Below are positions 34,842-43,071 of a stretch of DNA of 64,000 nt, in pieces. The first letter of the stretch is position 1. The number at the start of each line of letters is the position of its first letter. The stretch spans positions 6,203,501 to 6,267,500 of the forward strand of contig NZ_FNRV01000001.1 in the NCBI RefSeq assembly GCF_900105115.1, read 5' to 3'. This stretch comes from Pseudomonas mohnii. GTDB lineage: Bacteria; Pseudomonadota; Gammaproteobacteria; Pseudomonadales; Pseudomonadaceae. The position numbers and the translations under genes were made by a program. The notes under the pieces were generated by a model. It did not search any database and was not told where the DNA came from. It was given only the letters and a program-made list of their open reading frames with translations.

Positions 34842-34967
34842 ATGGCGATGCGTCTGGCTGTGGTGCTGCTATTCCTCTATTCCACTCCGATTTTATCCGC
34901 CGCAGAGCCTCTTTCTGGCGAGCCTGACGCTGCCCGCGAACGCTTGATGAGTTTTATCGAGGACTGA
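34842..34967 (+). CDS. 41-residue exported peptide, unknown function
   Basis: A very short gene with an AAAAGGA eight bases before its ATG. Residues 1-21 form a clear signal peptide (MAMRLAVVLLFLYSTPILSA), leaving about 20 residues (AEPLSGEPDAARERLMSFIED). The combination of ribosome site and signal peptide makes it plausible, but it could be a truncated remnant of a longer gene. Confidence 0.45.
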   Translation: MAMRLAVVLLFLYSTPILSAAEPLSGEPDAARERLMSFIED

Positions 34968-35082
34968 CATAGTCCGCTTCAATGATCAACGAAGCTGATA
35001 GTTGCTATAGACGGTACTCGTTGGTTATCCGCGCTTTTTTGATCGATTCTGTGGACTCTGAAACATGTCCACGGAGAACATC

Positions 35083-35295
35083 ATGGCCCGCGCAATCATT
35101 ACTTCTGCCAAACATGGCGCCTATGTGGCTATCGGTCTTTACCTGGTCATGGTGTTGGTTGTCAGCCTTTCGCCGCAGTCGCAACGATCCTTCGAAGCGC
35201 CTATTCAAGTCGCACATCCTGGCATCCAGTTTGAGCACCGCGCGCACAACGCGATGGTCGACCAGGCGGATCTTGCTGGAGTCGGCGGCGCATGA
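35083..35295 (+). CDS. Small single-span membrane protein, unknown function
   Basis: 70 residues with one membrane segment near 14-33 (AYVAIGLYLVMVLVVSLSPQ) and a histidine-rich tail (HPGIQFEHRAHNAMVDQA). GGAGAA at 35073-35078 decides for this ATG rather than one six codons upstream. The stop overlaps the next ATG (ATGA), so the two are coupled. Confidence 0.6.
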   Translation: MARAIITSAKHGAYVAIGLYLVMVLVVSLSPQSQRSFEAPIQVAHPGIQFEHRAHNAMVDQADLAGVGGA

Positions 35296-35549
35296 AAGGT
35301 CACAGACTTTGGGTCATTGCCTTCCTGGCGTTCATGACCAATGGCGCGTCGCTGTTGGGGATCGGCCAGGGCTCGGCGGGCTCGGTGGCCCGGTCCATAG
35401 AGGCCAACCACAACATCGCCCGTAACATCGAAACCGCCAAGGCATTGGGCCTGCTGGCCGGCAACCCGCCGATCAAGCCTGAAAGCGGTTTTTTCGGGCC
35501 GTTCCAGGTTGATTGCTCGGCCATCGGCATGTGCGAAGTACTGGCCTGA
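35292..35549 (+). CDS. Small exported protein, unknown function
   Basis: 85 residues with an N-terminal hydrophobic segment (LWVIAFLAFMTNGASLLGIG) that is a signal peptide or anchor, then a short helical middle (ARSIEANHNIARNIETAKAL) and a C-terminus with two cysteines, VDCSAIGMCEVLA, that could form a disulfide. It is translationally coupled to the membrane protein upstream. No family recognised. Confidence 0.62.
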   Translation: MKGHRLWVIAFLAFMTNGASLLGIGQGSAGSVARSIEANHNIARNIETAKALGLLAGNPPIKPESGFFGPFQVDCSAIGMCEVLA

Positions 35550-35567
35550 ATCACTGAATCACCACGC

Positions 35568-35674
35568 TCCCTGTGGGAGCGAGCCTGCTCGCGATGGTCG
35601 TGAACGATGACGCTGAGAACCTGGCACCGCGCGGCGCTCTCAGGTTTTTCGCGAGCAGGCTCGCTCCTACAGGG
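35568..35674. repeat. REP doublet (BIME)
   Basis: CCCTGTGGGAGCGAGCCTGC is mirrored by GCAGGCTCGCTCCTACAGGG. It lies between the small-protein cluster and the convergent sbcDC-GST operon. Confidence 0.9.
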
Positions 35675-35682
35675 AATCGCGT

Positions 35683-36279
35683 TTACTTCGCCATGATCGA
35701 CGTAAACAACTGCGACTCGATAAACCGCTGCAACCAGGCCTGTAACCGCCGATAAGGCGTCTGCGCGAACCACTCACGATCGACATGGGCGAACTGCCGT
35801 ATGAACGGCATCAGCGCTACATCGGCGAGGGTGGGATGATCGGCCAGCAAGCAGGCGTGACCGTCGAGCATCTCGTCGAGCTTGCGCAAGAACACCTCAC
35901 CCTCGGCGCGGTAAAACGCCATCGCGTGTTCGGGGTAACGTTCGGCGTATTTGTAGCGATTGAGATGCACCTTGAACGACTGGTCGTTTGCCTCGATCAG
36001 CGCGGCAATCGTCAGCTGTCCCTGCGGATCATCCTTGAGCAACCAATCCTGCGGATCGTTCTGCGCCAACGCCCAGCGCATGATCTCCAGGCTTTCATCG
36101 ATGACCCGGCCGTCCACGTTCAGCACCGGCACCGTGCCTTTGCTCGACAGCGCGAGCATTTCGGCGGGTTTGGCCTTCAGACTGACTTCGACAATGCTCA
36201 ATTCAACCCCTGAGTAGCGCAGGGCCATGCGCGCTCGCATGGCGTACGGGCAGCGGCGAAAGGAATAGAGCGTGGTCAT
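35683..36279 (-). CDS. Glutathione S-transferase family protein
   Basis: 198 residues: an N-terminal thioredoxin-like domain (MTTLYSFRRCPYAMRARMAL with the CPYA motif, KGTVPVLNVDGRVIDESLEI) and a C-terminal helical domain (LADHPTLADVALMPFIRQFAH). The CPYA cysteine makes it resemble Cys-type or glutaredoxin-2-like members. A strong GGAGGTG precedes the ATG, which overlaps the sbcC stop (ATGA). Its presence in an sbcDC operon has no obvious biochemical reason. Confidence 0.88.
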   Translation of the reverse strand: MTTLYSFRRCPYAMRARMALRYSGVELSIVEVSLKAKPAEMLALSSKGTVPVLNVDGRVIDESLEIMRWALAQNDPQDWLLKDDPQGQLTIAALIEANDQSFKVHLNRYKYAERYPEHAMAFYRAEGEVFLRKLDEMLDGHACLLADHPTLADVALMPFIRQFAHVDREWFAQTPYRRLQAWLQRFIESQLFTSIMAK

Positions 36280-39200
36280 TTCACCTCCAGGGTGCTGAGG
36301 CCATTACCCTGGCGGCGGACCTGAATCTGCACCGGGATCCGTTCATGCATTTCCTGCACATGGGAAATGACCGCGACCTTGCGGCCCTGGGCCTGCAGGC
36401 CGTCGAGGGCGTCCATGGCCAGTTGCAGGGATTCCGGATCGAGGCTGCCGAAGCCTTCGTCGATGAACAGCGATTCGATTTTCAGCGTGCTCGACGCCAT
36501 CGATGCCAGGCCCAATGCCAGCGCCAGCGATACCAGGAAGGTCTCGCCACCCGACAACGAATGCACCGAGCGCAGTTCGTCGCCCATCTCGGTGTCCATC
36601 ACCAGCAACCCCAGCATGCTGCCACCGCGCTTGAGGCGATAGCGGCGCACCAATTGGCGCAATTGTACGTTGGCGTGATGGACCAGCAAGTCGAGGTTGT
36701 AGGCCTGGGCGATCTTGCGGAAGGTGTCGCCGGTGGCCGAGCCGATCAACGCATTCAAACGCGCCCAGCGCTGGAATTCGGCATAAGCATCGGCAATCTG
36801 TTGCGCCAGGGCCTGATTGGCGTTTTGCCGGCGCTGATCTTCTGCCTGCTCGGCACGCAATTCGGCGCAGCGCTGTTCGCTGACGCTGAACTGGTTTTGC
36901 AGTTCTGCCAGCGCTGTGGCGAGTTGCTCGGCGTCGAGGTTACCGTTGTGCTGCGCCTGATGAGCGAGCAGGCGCTGGTCGCGCTCTTGCAGCAGCACTT
37001 TGGCCTGTTCGATGGCCTTTTCGCTGTTCTGCAAACGCTGGCGAAGCTCGCTCACGTGCGTGTCATCGACCCGCAGCAGGTCTTCGAGACCGCCGTCATC
37101 CAGCTCGGGATGACGGCCGCGCCAGTCGGCGATTTTGTCGGTGAGATCGCGATCTTCGATGTCCAGCGCCTGCAGACGCTCTTGCTGCGCCTTGAGTTCG
37201 GCGGCGATCTGCACGCGTTGCGTACGGACGTTTTGCAGTTCCTGCGCCGTTGTTGTTTCGGCACTGCGTGCTTGCTCTACGGCGTTTTCCAGCCCTTGCT
37301 GAAACTGCTCGGCGCTGCTGTGCTCGCCCAGCAAGTGCGCAAGCTGGAGCTGGCAAGCCTGTTGCTGCTCGGCCAGCGCACTGAACTGCTGCTCGGCGGT
37401 TTGCAGTTGTTGCACGCGGGTTTGCTGGCGATCTTGTTCTTTCTCAAGCGTCTGTTGACGCTGTTGCTGCTCGGCCAGCTCTTCTTTCTGCTGATCGAGT
37501 TGTGCGAGCCGTTCGGTGATCTGCCGATCCAGCTGCATGAACGTCGCAGCAGGTTCCATCCGTAGCGCTTCGAGGGTTTCGGCCGGCAACAGACTGCCGA
37601 ACGCGGTGAGTTCCTCGTCGAGTCGTTGACGGTCACTGCTCAATTCGCGCTGCTGGTTACTCAGGTGCTGGGCCGCTTGTTGGTACGCTGTTTCGGCTTG
37701 GCGCAATTGCTGGGTCAAACGCGCGGCGTCTTGCTGCAAGGTGAGCAGGGCGCGCTGACGCTGTTCGTCCTGAGCGATGCTCTGGTTCAACTGATCGTTG
37801 TGGCGGGTCAGCCAGGCGTCTCGCTGTGCGGCGTCCTGATCCAGCAGTTGTGCGGCCAGAGGGTGGGCGCTGAGGCTTGGGGCCAAGGCTTGTTGCTGGG
37901 CGTTCAGTTGCTCCTGTTGTTGCAGCAATTCCTTTTGCTGGGCGATGACGCCCACCACCTCGGCGCGCAATTCGGTGAGCTTTTCCTTGAGCTGGTCGAC
38001 GGTTTGTTGCGCGCTGGCCTGTTCGCTTTCGTCGTGGCGACCGAGGCTTTGCAACAGTGCTTCGGGCTGATGGTAAGGATGCTCTTGACTGCCGCAGACC
38101 GGGCACGGCTGGTCGTCCTGCAACTGCGCGCGCAACTCTTCGACACTGGCGCTGCGGGCCAGACGCTGGCGCTCCAGCAGTTCTCGGGTGACGTTGAAGG
38201 TTTGTTCGGCCACCGTCAGTTCGGCCTTGGTTTTTACCCCGTCCTGAGTCAGCCGGTCACGTTCCTGTTGCGCGGCGTGCTGGCGTTGTTGCAGTTCGGT
38301 GCCGCGCCTGTCCAGTTCCTGCTGGCTGGCCCACAGTCGCATCAGGTCTTCGACGGTGCGCAGCTGTTTCCGGTTGTCCTGCAACAGGTTGCCGAGGATG
38401 CCGATCTGCTCGGCCACCGCGTCCGGCTCGGCACCGGCCTCTTTAAACAGCACTTCAAGTTGCTGCTTTTGTGTAGCGAACTCCTCGGCGCTGCGGGTGG
38501 CGTTGTGTTCGAGGGTCGCGAGTTCGGCCTGGCCTTTGTTTAGACGGTTGCCGATCAGCATCAACTGTTGCAGGCGGTCTCTATAAGCATTCCAGGCATC
38601 GCCAAGCGATGCCAGATGGCCGCTGCGTTCCAGCTCGGTGGCGATGCGCTGCAAACGCTCGGCAACCTGGGTCTGCTTTTCCAGCAAGCTTTGAATGGCG
38701 CTTTGGCCTTGGAGACAGGCCTGTTCTGCAGTGTGCTTCGCGTCGGCGCTGAGGGCGGCTTCCTTGGCCAGGCGGGCGAGGGTGCTTTGCTCTTCGAAGG
38801 CCTGACGCAGTCGTGGAGCACTTTCGGTTTGCCGTTGTTGGGCTTCGCTCAGGGCGGTTTGCGTGGCCGTGAGATTGTGCTCCAGCACCGTCTGACGCTC
38901 AGTCAGCTCATGCTGTTGCCGGCTATGGGCAGCAATCTGCGCGGCCAGTGGCGTCAACAGTGCATCGAGTTCGGTTTTGCGGGCGAACTGGTGCCGCTGT
39001 GGAGCGAGATGTTCCAGCCGGGTCAGCTTCAGGCGCTCGTCGGCCAAACCTTCCCACTGCTGTTGGGCGCTGTGCAGTTGCTCGGTCGCTGCGTGCTGCG
39101 CGTCCTGCAACTGACGAAGATCCTTGAGCCAGGTGTGTTGCTGCTCAAGCTGCTTGAGTTGCGCCTGCTGCAACTTCAGCTGTTGCTGCGCTTCGTTGAA

Positions 39201-39917
39201 GCGTTCATCCAGCTCCGCACGGGCTTCGGGCGACAACGGGGTGACACCGCTGGCCTGGTCCTGCAGCAGTTTGTGCGCTTCGCGTGCCTCTTTGGTCTTG
39301 TCGAAGGCGCGACGGCCGAGGCGGGTGTAGAGCGCGGTGTCGGTGAGTTTTTCCAGCAGTTCGCTGCGGTCGTTGTCATCGGCCTTGAGAAAGGCGCTGA
39401 ACTCGCTTTGGGCCAGCAGCACGGCGCGGGTGAACTGTTCGAAATTCAGGCCCAGGGCGGCTTCGAGTTGGGTCTTGTATTCGCCTTTCTGGCTGGCCAG
39501 CAGTTGATCCTGATCGATGTCACGCAGGCTCTGGCGACTGGCTTGCAACTTGCCACTGGCCTTTTCCCGGGCGCGGTTGGCTTCCCAGCGTGCGCGATAG
39601 CGGCGGCCGTCGACGCCGACGAAATCCACTTCGGCATAGCCTTCACCGGTGCCGCGACGCAGCAGGGTGCGCGGGTCACCGGTGCCGATTTCGCCATCGG
39701 CGTCCGGCACCTTGGCGTCGCGGCCGGTGTTGTTCAGGCGTGGAACCGCGCCGAACAGCGCCAGACACAGGGCATCAAGCAACGTGCTTTTGCCGGCGCC
39801 GGTCGGGCCGGTGATGGCGAACAGCCCGGCACTGGCCAAGGGTTCGGCGGTGAAGTCGATTTCAAACGGCCCCGCCAGGGAGGCGAGGTTTTTCAGGCGG
39901 ATCGCGAGGATCTTCAT
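36276..39917 (-). CDS. sbcC: DNA double-strand break nuclease ATPase subunit SbcC
   Basis: ATPase of the SbcCD complex, the bacterial Rad50 counterpart, which opens and trims hairpin and protein-blocked DNA ends. Of 1213 residues, the Walker A motif is GPTGAGKSTLLDALCLALFG near 37-56. Two long Gln/Glu-rich coiled coils flank the zinc hook CPVCG near residue 604. The ABC signature is SLSGGETFLVSLALALGLA and Walker B is LFIDEGFGSLD near the C-terminus. It overlaps sbcD upstream and the GST gene downstream by four bases each. Confidence 0.96.
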   Translation of the reverse strand: MKILAIRLKNLASLAGPFEIDFTAEPLASAGLFAITGPTGAGKSTLLDALCLALFGAVPRLNNTGRDAKVPDADGEIGTGDPRTLLRRGTGEGYAEVDFVGVDGRRYRARWEANRAREKASGKLQASRQSLRDIDQDQLLASQKGEYKTQLEAALGLNFEQFTRAVLLAQSEFSAFLKADDNDRSELLEKLTDTALYTRLGRRAFDKTKEAREAHKLLQDQASGVTPLSPEARAELDERFNEAQQQLKLQQAQLKQLEQQHTWLKDLRQLQDAQHAATEQLHSAQQQWEGLADERLKLTRLEHLAPQRHQFARKTELDALLTPLAAQIAAHSRQQHELTERQTVLEHNLTATQTALSEAQQRQTESAPRLRQAFEEQSTLARLAKEAALSADAKHTAEQACLQGQSAIQSLLEKQTQVAERLQRIATELERSGHLASLGDAWNAYRDRLQQLMLIGNRLNKGQAELATLEHNATRSAEEFATQKQQLEVLFKEAGAEPDAVAEQIGILGNLLQDNRKQLRTVEDLMRLWASQQELDRRGTELQQRQHAAQQERDRLTQDGVKTKAELTVAEQTFNVTRELLERQRLARSASVEELRAQLQDDQPCPVCGSQEHPYHQPEALLQSLGRHDESEQASAQQTVDQLKEKLTELRAEVVGVIAQQKELLQQQEQLNAQQQALAPSLSAHPLAAQLLDQDAAQRDAWLTRHNDQLNQSIAQDEQRQRALLTLQQDAARLTQQLRQAETAYQQAAQHLSNQQRELSSDRQRLDEELTAFGSLLPAETLEALRMEPAATFMQLDRQITERLAQLDQQKEELAEQQQRQQTLEKEQDRQQTRVQQLQTAEQQFSALAEQQQACQLQLAHLLGEHSSAEQFQQGLENAVEQARSAETTTAQELQNVRTQRVQIAAELKAQQERLQALDIEDRDLTDKIADWRGRHPELDDGGLEDLLRVDDTHVSELRQRLQNSEKAIEQAKVLLQERDQRLLAHQAQHNGNLDAEQLATALAELQNQFSVSEQRCAELRAEQAEDQRRQNANQALAQQIADAYAEFQRWARLNALIGSATGDTFRKIAQAYNLDLLVHHANVQLRQLVRRYRLKRGGSMLGLLVMDTEMGDELRSVHSLSGGETFLVSLALALGLASMASSTLKIESLFIDEGFGSLDPESLQLAMDALDGLQAQGRKVAVISHVQEMHERIPVQIQVRRQGNGLSTLEVK

Positions 39918-41158
39918 GGCTGTTCGCTCTCCATCTGCACGTCTTGCAGCAGCTCGGCAAAGTCCTTGAGGGTTTGCTCGTCGACTTCGCTGCCGTAGTT
40001 GTCCTGCCAGGCACGACTGAACAGTTCCTGAGGCGTGAGCTGGTCCAGTTCGATCAACGCCGCACCGTCCTCGGCGCCGTCACGACTGCCATTGCCGGCG
40101 TACTCGGCGGCGATGCGCACCAGGCGCACAGCCTTGCCTTGCAGGGCGCTTTCCACCTGATGGCGCAAGTCAGGTTGCGGTTCGTCAAGGCGTACGCGGA
40201 CTTCCAGCCAGGGCTGACGCTGCAAGTCGGCGAGCAGGTCGATGTTTGGCAGGTCGGCCAATTGCAACAGGATCTCCGCCAGCGGCGCCGGGCCGAGGCG
40301 CTGCAGGTTCACCGCGCGGGGGATGAGCTTGGGTTCGACGCTGACCAGGGTTTCGCCGTCGAGGGTGATGTCGAGAATCTGATGCTGGTAGCCGATTTCG
40401 GAGAACGACAACGGAATCGGCGAGCCGCTGTAGCGAATGCGCTCCTCGCCGTTGACCTTCTGCGGCTTGTGCAAGTGACCGAGGGCCACGTAGCTGATGC
40501 TCGGCCCGAACAGGCTGGCGGGCAGGGCTTCGGCGTTGCCGATGATCAGGCTGCGCTCGGAGTCTTCCGACACCGAACCACCGGCCATGTGCGCATGGCT
40601 GATGGCGATCAGCGCCTGGCCCGGCTGGCGTTTGGCATTGGCCGCTTCGATCAGCCATTCATGGACCTGGCCAATACCGCGCAAGTAGTTGTCGCCCAGA
40701 TGCGCGCCGGTCACTTCCGCCGGGCGCAGAAACGGCAGCGCCAGGCACCAGCCGGCGATGTCGCCGTTGGCGTCCGGCAATGGCAACAGCAGGCGTTCGG
40801 CGTCCAGTTGCCCATCATCCAGCCACAGCACGCGCCCCAGGGCATGGGTGCGCAAGCGACGCATCAACGGCGCCGGCAGTTCGATCCGCGACCCGGAATC
40901 GTGGTTGCCGGCAATCATCACGATGGTCAGCAACGGCTGCTGCTCGTGGGCGCTGACAATGAAGTCGTAGAGGCGCTCCTGGGCTTTGACCGGCGGATTG
41001 ACCGTGTCGAAGATGTCGCCGGCGATCAGCAGCACATCGGGCTGATCCAGCTTGAGCTGACGCAGCAGCCAGTCGAGAAAACAACCGTGCTCGAAATCGC
41101 GATCCTGGCCGTGCAGGTTCTGCCCGAGGTGCCAGTCGGAGGTGTGGAACAGACGCAA
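39914..41158 (-). CDS. sbcD: DNA double-strand break nuclease subunit SbcD
   Basis: Mre11-like manganese nuclease of SbcCD, 414 residues. The metal-binding blocks are HTSDWHLGQ, AGDIFDTVNPP, MIAGNHDSGSRIE, ISHAHMAGG and ALGHLHKPQ. I place the start at a TTG because GGAG lies seven bases upstream and RLFHTSDWHLG is the conserved N-terminus; the open frame further upstream runs into the intergenic region. First gene of the sbcD-sbcC-GST operon. Confidence 0.95.
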   Translation of the reverse strand: MRLFHTSDWHLGQNLHGQDRDFEHGCFLDWLLRQLKLDQPDVLLIAGDIFDTVNPPVKAQERLYDFIVSAHEQQPLLTIVMIAGNHDSGSRIELPAPLMRRLRTHALGRVLWLDDGQLDAERLLLPLPDANGDIAGWCLALPFLRPAEVTGAHLGDNYLRGIGQVHEWLIEAANAKRQPGQALIAISHAHMAGGSVSEDSERSLIIGNAEALPASLFGPSISYVALGHLHKPQKVNGEERIRYSGSPIPLSFSEIGYQHQILDITLDGETLVSVEPKLIPRAVNLQRLGPAPLAEILLQLADLPNIDLLADLQRQPWLEVRVRLDEPQPDLRHQVESALQGKAVRLVRIAAEYAGNGSRDGAEDGAALIELDQLTPQELFSRAWQDNYGSEVDEQTLKDFAELLQDVQMESEQP

Positions 41159-41259
41159 GGGCAACTCCGCTAGATAAAAGGTGATGGCCGCAGGGACAAA
41201 TGACAGCGGCGAAAGGGGAGAGAGTTTACTGGCAAAAAAGCACGATCGCACCGCGAACC

Positions 41260-41391
41260 TGTGGCGAAGGAGCTCGCTCCCGCTGGGCTGCGAAGCGGCC
41301 CAAAATTCGCACGCCCACGGTTTTCAATGATAACGCGTCAAGCTGTTTACGATTGCTTCGCAACCGAGCGGGAGCGAGTGCCCTCGCCACA
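41260..41391. repeat. Inverted repeat upstream of sbcD
   Basis: The outer arms GTGGCGAAGGAGCTCGCTCC and GGGAGCGAGTGCCCTCGCCA pair imperfectly, with a second internal inversion (GGGCTGCGAAGC / GATTGCTTCGCA). The core GGCGA-GGGAGCTCGCTCCC is a further REP variant. It fills the gap between batD and sbcD, where the sbcD promoter should also lie. Confidence 0.65.
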
Positions 41392-41418
41392 AAAGGTCTT
41401 TGCAATCAATGCAGTTGT

Positions 41419-43071
41419 TTATTTGGGATACAGCGGCGGCAAACCACTGTCACCCACCGGGTCCTGGACCCGCTCGGCAATCGGGATGGTGCGGATCGCC
41501 CGCCACAGCTCTTCGCCTTGCCAGTGTTGGCCGGTTTCGCTGTAGAGCGCGCCGTTGAGGCCGTCGAGGGCGTCGGACAGGGGGACGAAGCGGGCGGCCA
41601 TGTCGGCCAGGGTTTCCGGTTGCTGCCGGGCCCAGGCGTCGAGGGCCTGGCGCGTGGCGTGGGGGTCGTTGGCCTGGCAGGCGCGCTTGAGGTCGTCGAG
41701 CACGGTACGCGGGCTCGGGCCGGTTTGTGCGGCTCGCGCGATCGCCGGTTGCCAGCGCGCGCGCCACCACAGGCCGAAGCCCAGCAAAGTGGTGCAAGCG
41801 AGGATCAGGGTGCTGAGTTTCCAGCGCCACAGGGTCTCGCTGTCGACCGTGGCGTTGGTCGGAGAATTGCCGGCCGGCGTGTCGACCATCAGGCTCGGAT
41901 TGACCGAGACCTGCAGGGTTCTGGCAGGCAGGCTGCTGTGTTCCAGATGGTCTTCAAAGGTGTTCCACCAGACCACTTCGACCGACGGCAATTCGATCGG
42001 GCCGCTACGGGCCGGCACCAGCGCCTCGCGGTCTTCGCGACTGCCGACCAGGCCACGGTCGCTGTTCTGGTTGCCGAGCACCGGTTGATCCGGATAACGA
42101 CGCAGACCGCTGGCCTCGGTGCCGGGCAGCGGTGGAAGTTGCGAACTGCCAAGGCCTTCGGCCTTGACGATCAGGCTGCGGGTCAGCGAATCACCGACCT
42201 GGACATGATCGGGCTCCGGGTTCCAGTTCTCGCTCAGGGTCAGGCTACGTGCCGGCAGCCAAGGCAGGTCGGCGGGGTAGGTGATGGGTTTGGCCTTGAC
42301 CGTCAGCAGCCGTTCACTGGAGCTGACGCGCATCAGTTTGCCGGATTTCGGCGACTGCGGCGTGGCGTCCGGGGCGGGTTGTGCATCCACCAGGGCGGCA
42401 TTGAAGATCTGCGCCGGGATGATCAATTCGCCACTGTGCTGCGGGTAGATCGCATAGCGCATTTCGATCACGCCGTGGCGCACGCCGTTGATGTCTTTCT
42501 CGTAGGTGCGCGACTCGCCGAGCTGCTCGATGCGTGCATCGGGAATCTGCAACGGCGGCAGGCTGCTGTCGTCGTACAGCGACACCGAGTGGTAGATGCG
42601 CAACGTCAGGATCGCCTGAGCCTGCACGTACACGCTGCTCTGATCGAGGCTGGCGTCGATGAAGACCGGGGCCTGTTTGTTCGGGTTGTCCTGGGTTTCG
42701 CTTTCTACCACTTGTACGGTGATCGGCTGGCTCTCGACCTCACCCAGTTTCAGCGGCGGAATCACCACGCTGCCCGTTTGTTTCGGCAGCAGCGTGACGA
42801 TCCAGCGGGTCGTGGCGCGGTTGTCGCCACTGAGGGTGTTCAACTGGTTGACCTGGCGTGTGCCGCGCACGTCGAACAGCGGCTCCAGCGGCGCCAGGTC
42901 CGGCTTGCCGAACTGCGTCACGTCGGAGGACTCCAGGGTCAGTTCGATCGTCTCTCCGGAGCTCAGACGCGTGCGATCGACGCTGGCGACCAGCTCGGCT
43001 GCCTGGGTCTGAACGGTGCAGATCAGCAAGGCCGGCATCGAGGCGAGCATGTAGGCGGTGAAGCGGGTCAT
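41419..43071 (-). CDS. BatD-family protein
   Basis: Last gene of the MoxR/Bat operon. 550 residues: a signal peptide (MTRFTAYMLASMPALLICTV), a long periplasmic part with repeated beta-domain motifs (LSSGETIELTLES, DLAPLEPLFDVRGTRQVNQL, KQTGSVVIPPLKLGEVESQP, YPQHSGELIIPAQIF), then one membrane helix near 435-455 and a cytoplasmic helical tail. Bat proteins are linked to stress tolerance and envelope assembly with a MoxR ATPase; the exact job is unknown. It overlaps the batB stop by four bases. Confidence 0.88.
   Translation of the reverse strand: MTRFTAYMLASMPALLICTVQTQAAELVASVDRTRLSSGETIELTLESSDVTQFGKPDLAPLEPLFDVRGTRQVNQLNTLSGDNRATTRWIVTLLPKQTGSVVIPPLKLGEVESQPITVQVVESETQDNPNKQAPVFIDASLDQSSVYVQAQAILTLRIYHSVSLYDDSSLPPLQIPDARIEQLGESRTYEKDINGVRHGVIEMRYAIYPQHSGELIIPAQIFNAALVDAQPAPDATPQSPKSGKLMRVSSSERLLTVKAKPITYPADLPWLPARSLTLSENWNPEPDHVQVGDSLTRSLIVKAEGLGSSQLPPLPGTEASGLRRYPDQPVLGNQNSDRGLVGSREDREALVPARSGPIELPSVEVVWWNTFEDHLEHSSLPARTLQVSVNPSLMVDTPAGNSPTNATVDSETLWRWKLSTLILACTTLLGFGLWWRARWQPAIARAAQTGPSPRTVLDDLKRACQANDPHATRQALDAWARQQPETLADMAARFVPLSDALDGLNGALYSETGQHWQGEELWRAIRTIPIAERVQDPVGDSGLPPLYPK

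Noticed and set aside
26545..35674. Regularly recurring palindromic repeats considered as a CRISPR array
   Set aside because: They are REP doublets separated by whole genes, not uniform repeats with 30-40 base spacers, and no cas gene is present.
38568..39998. A hydrophobic-looking 476-codon frame opposite sbcC
   Set aside because: Leu/Gln/Val richness is the reverse complement of the Gln/Glu-rich coiled coils of SbcC.
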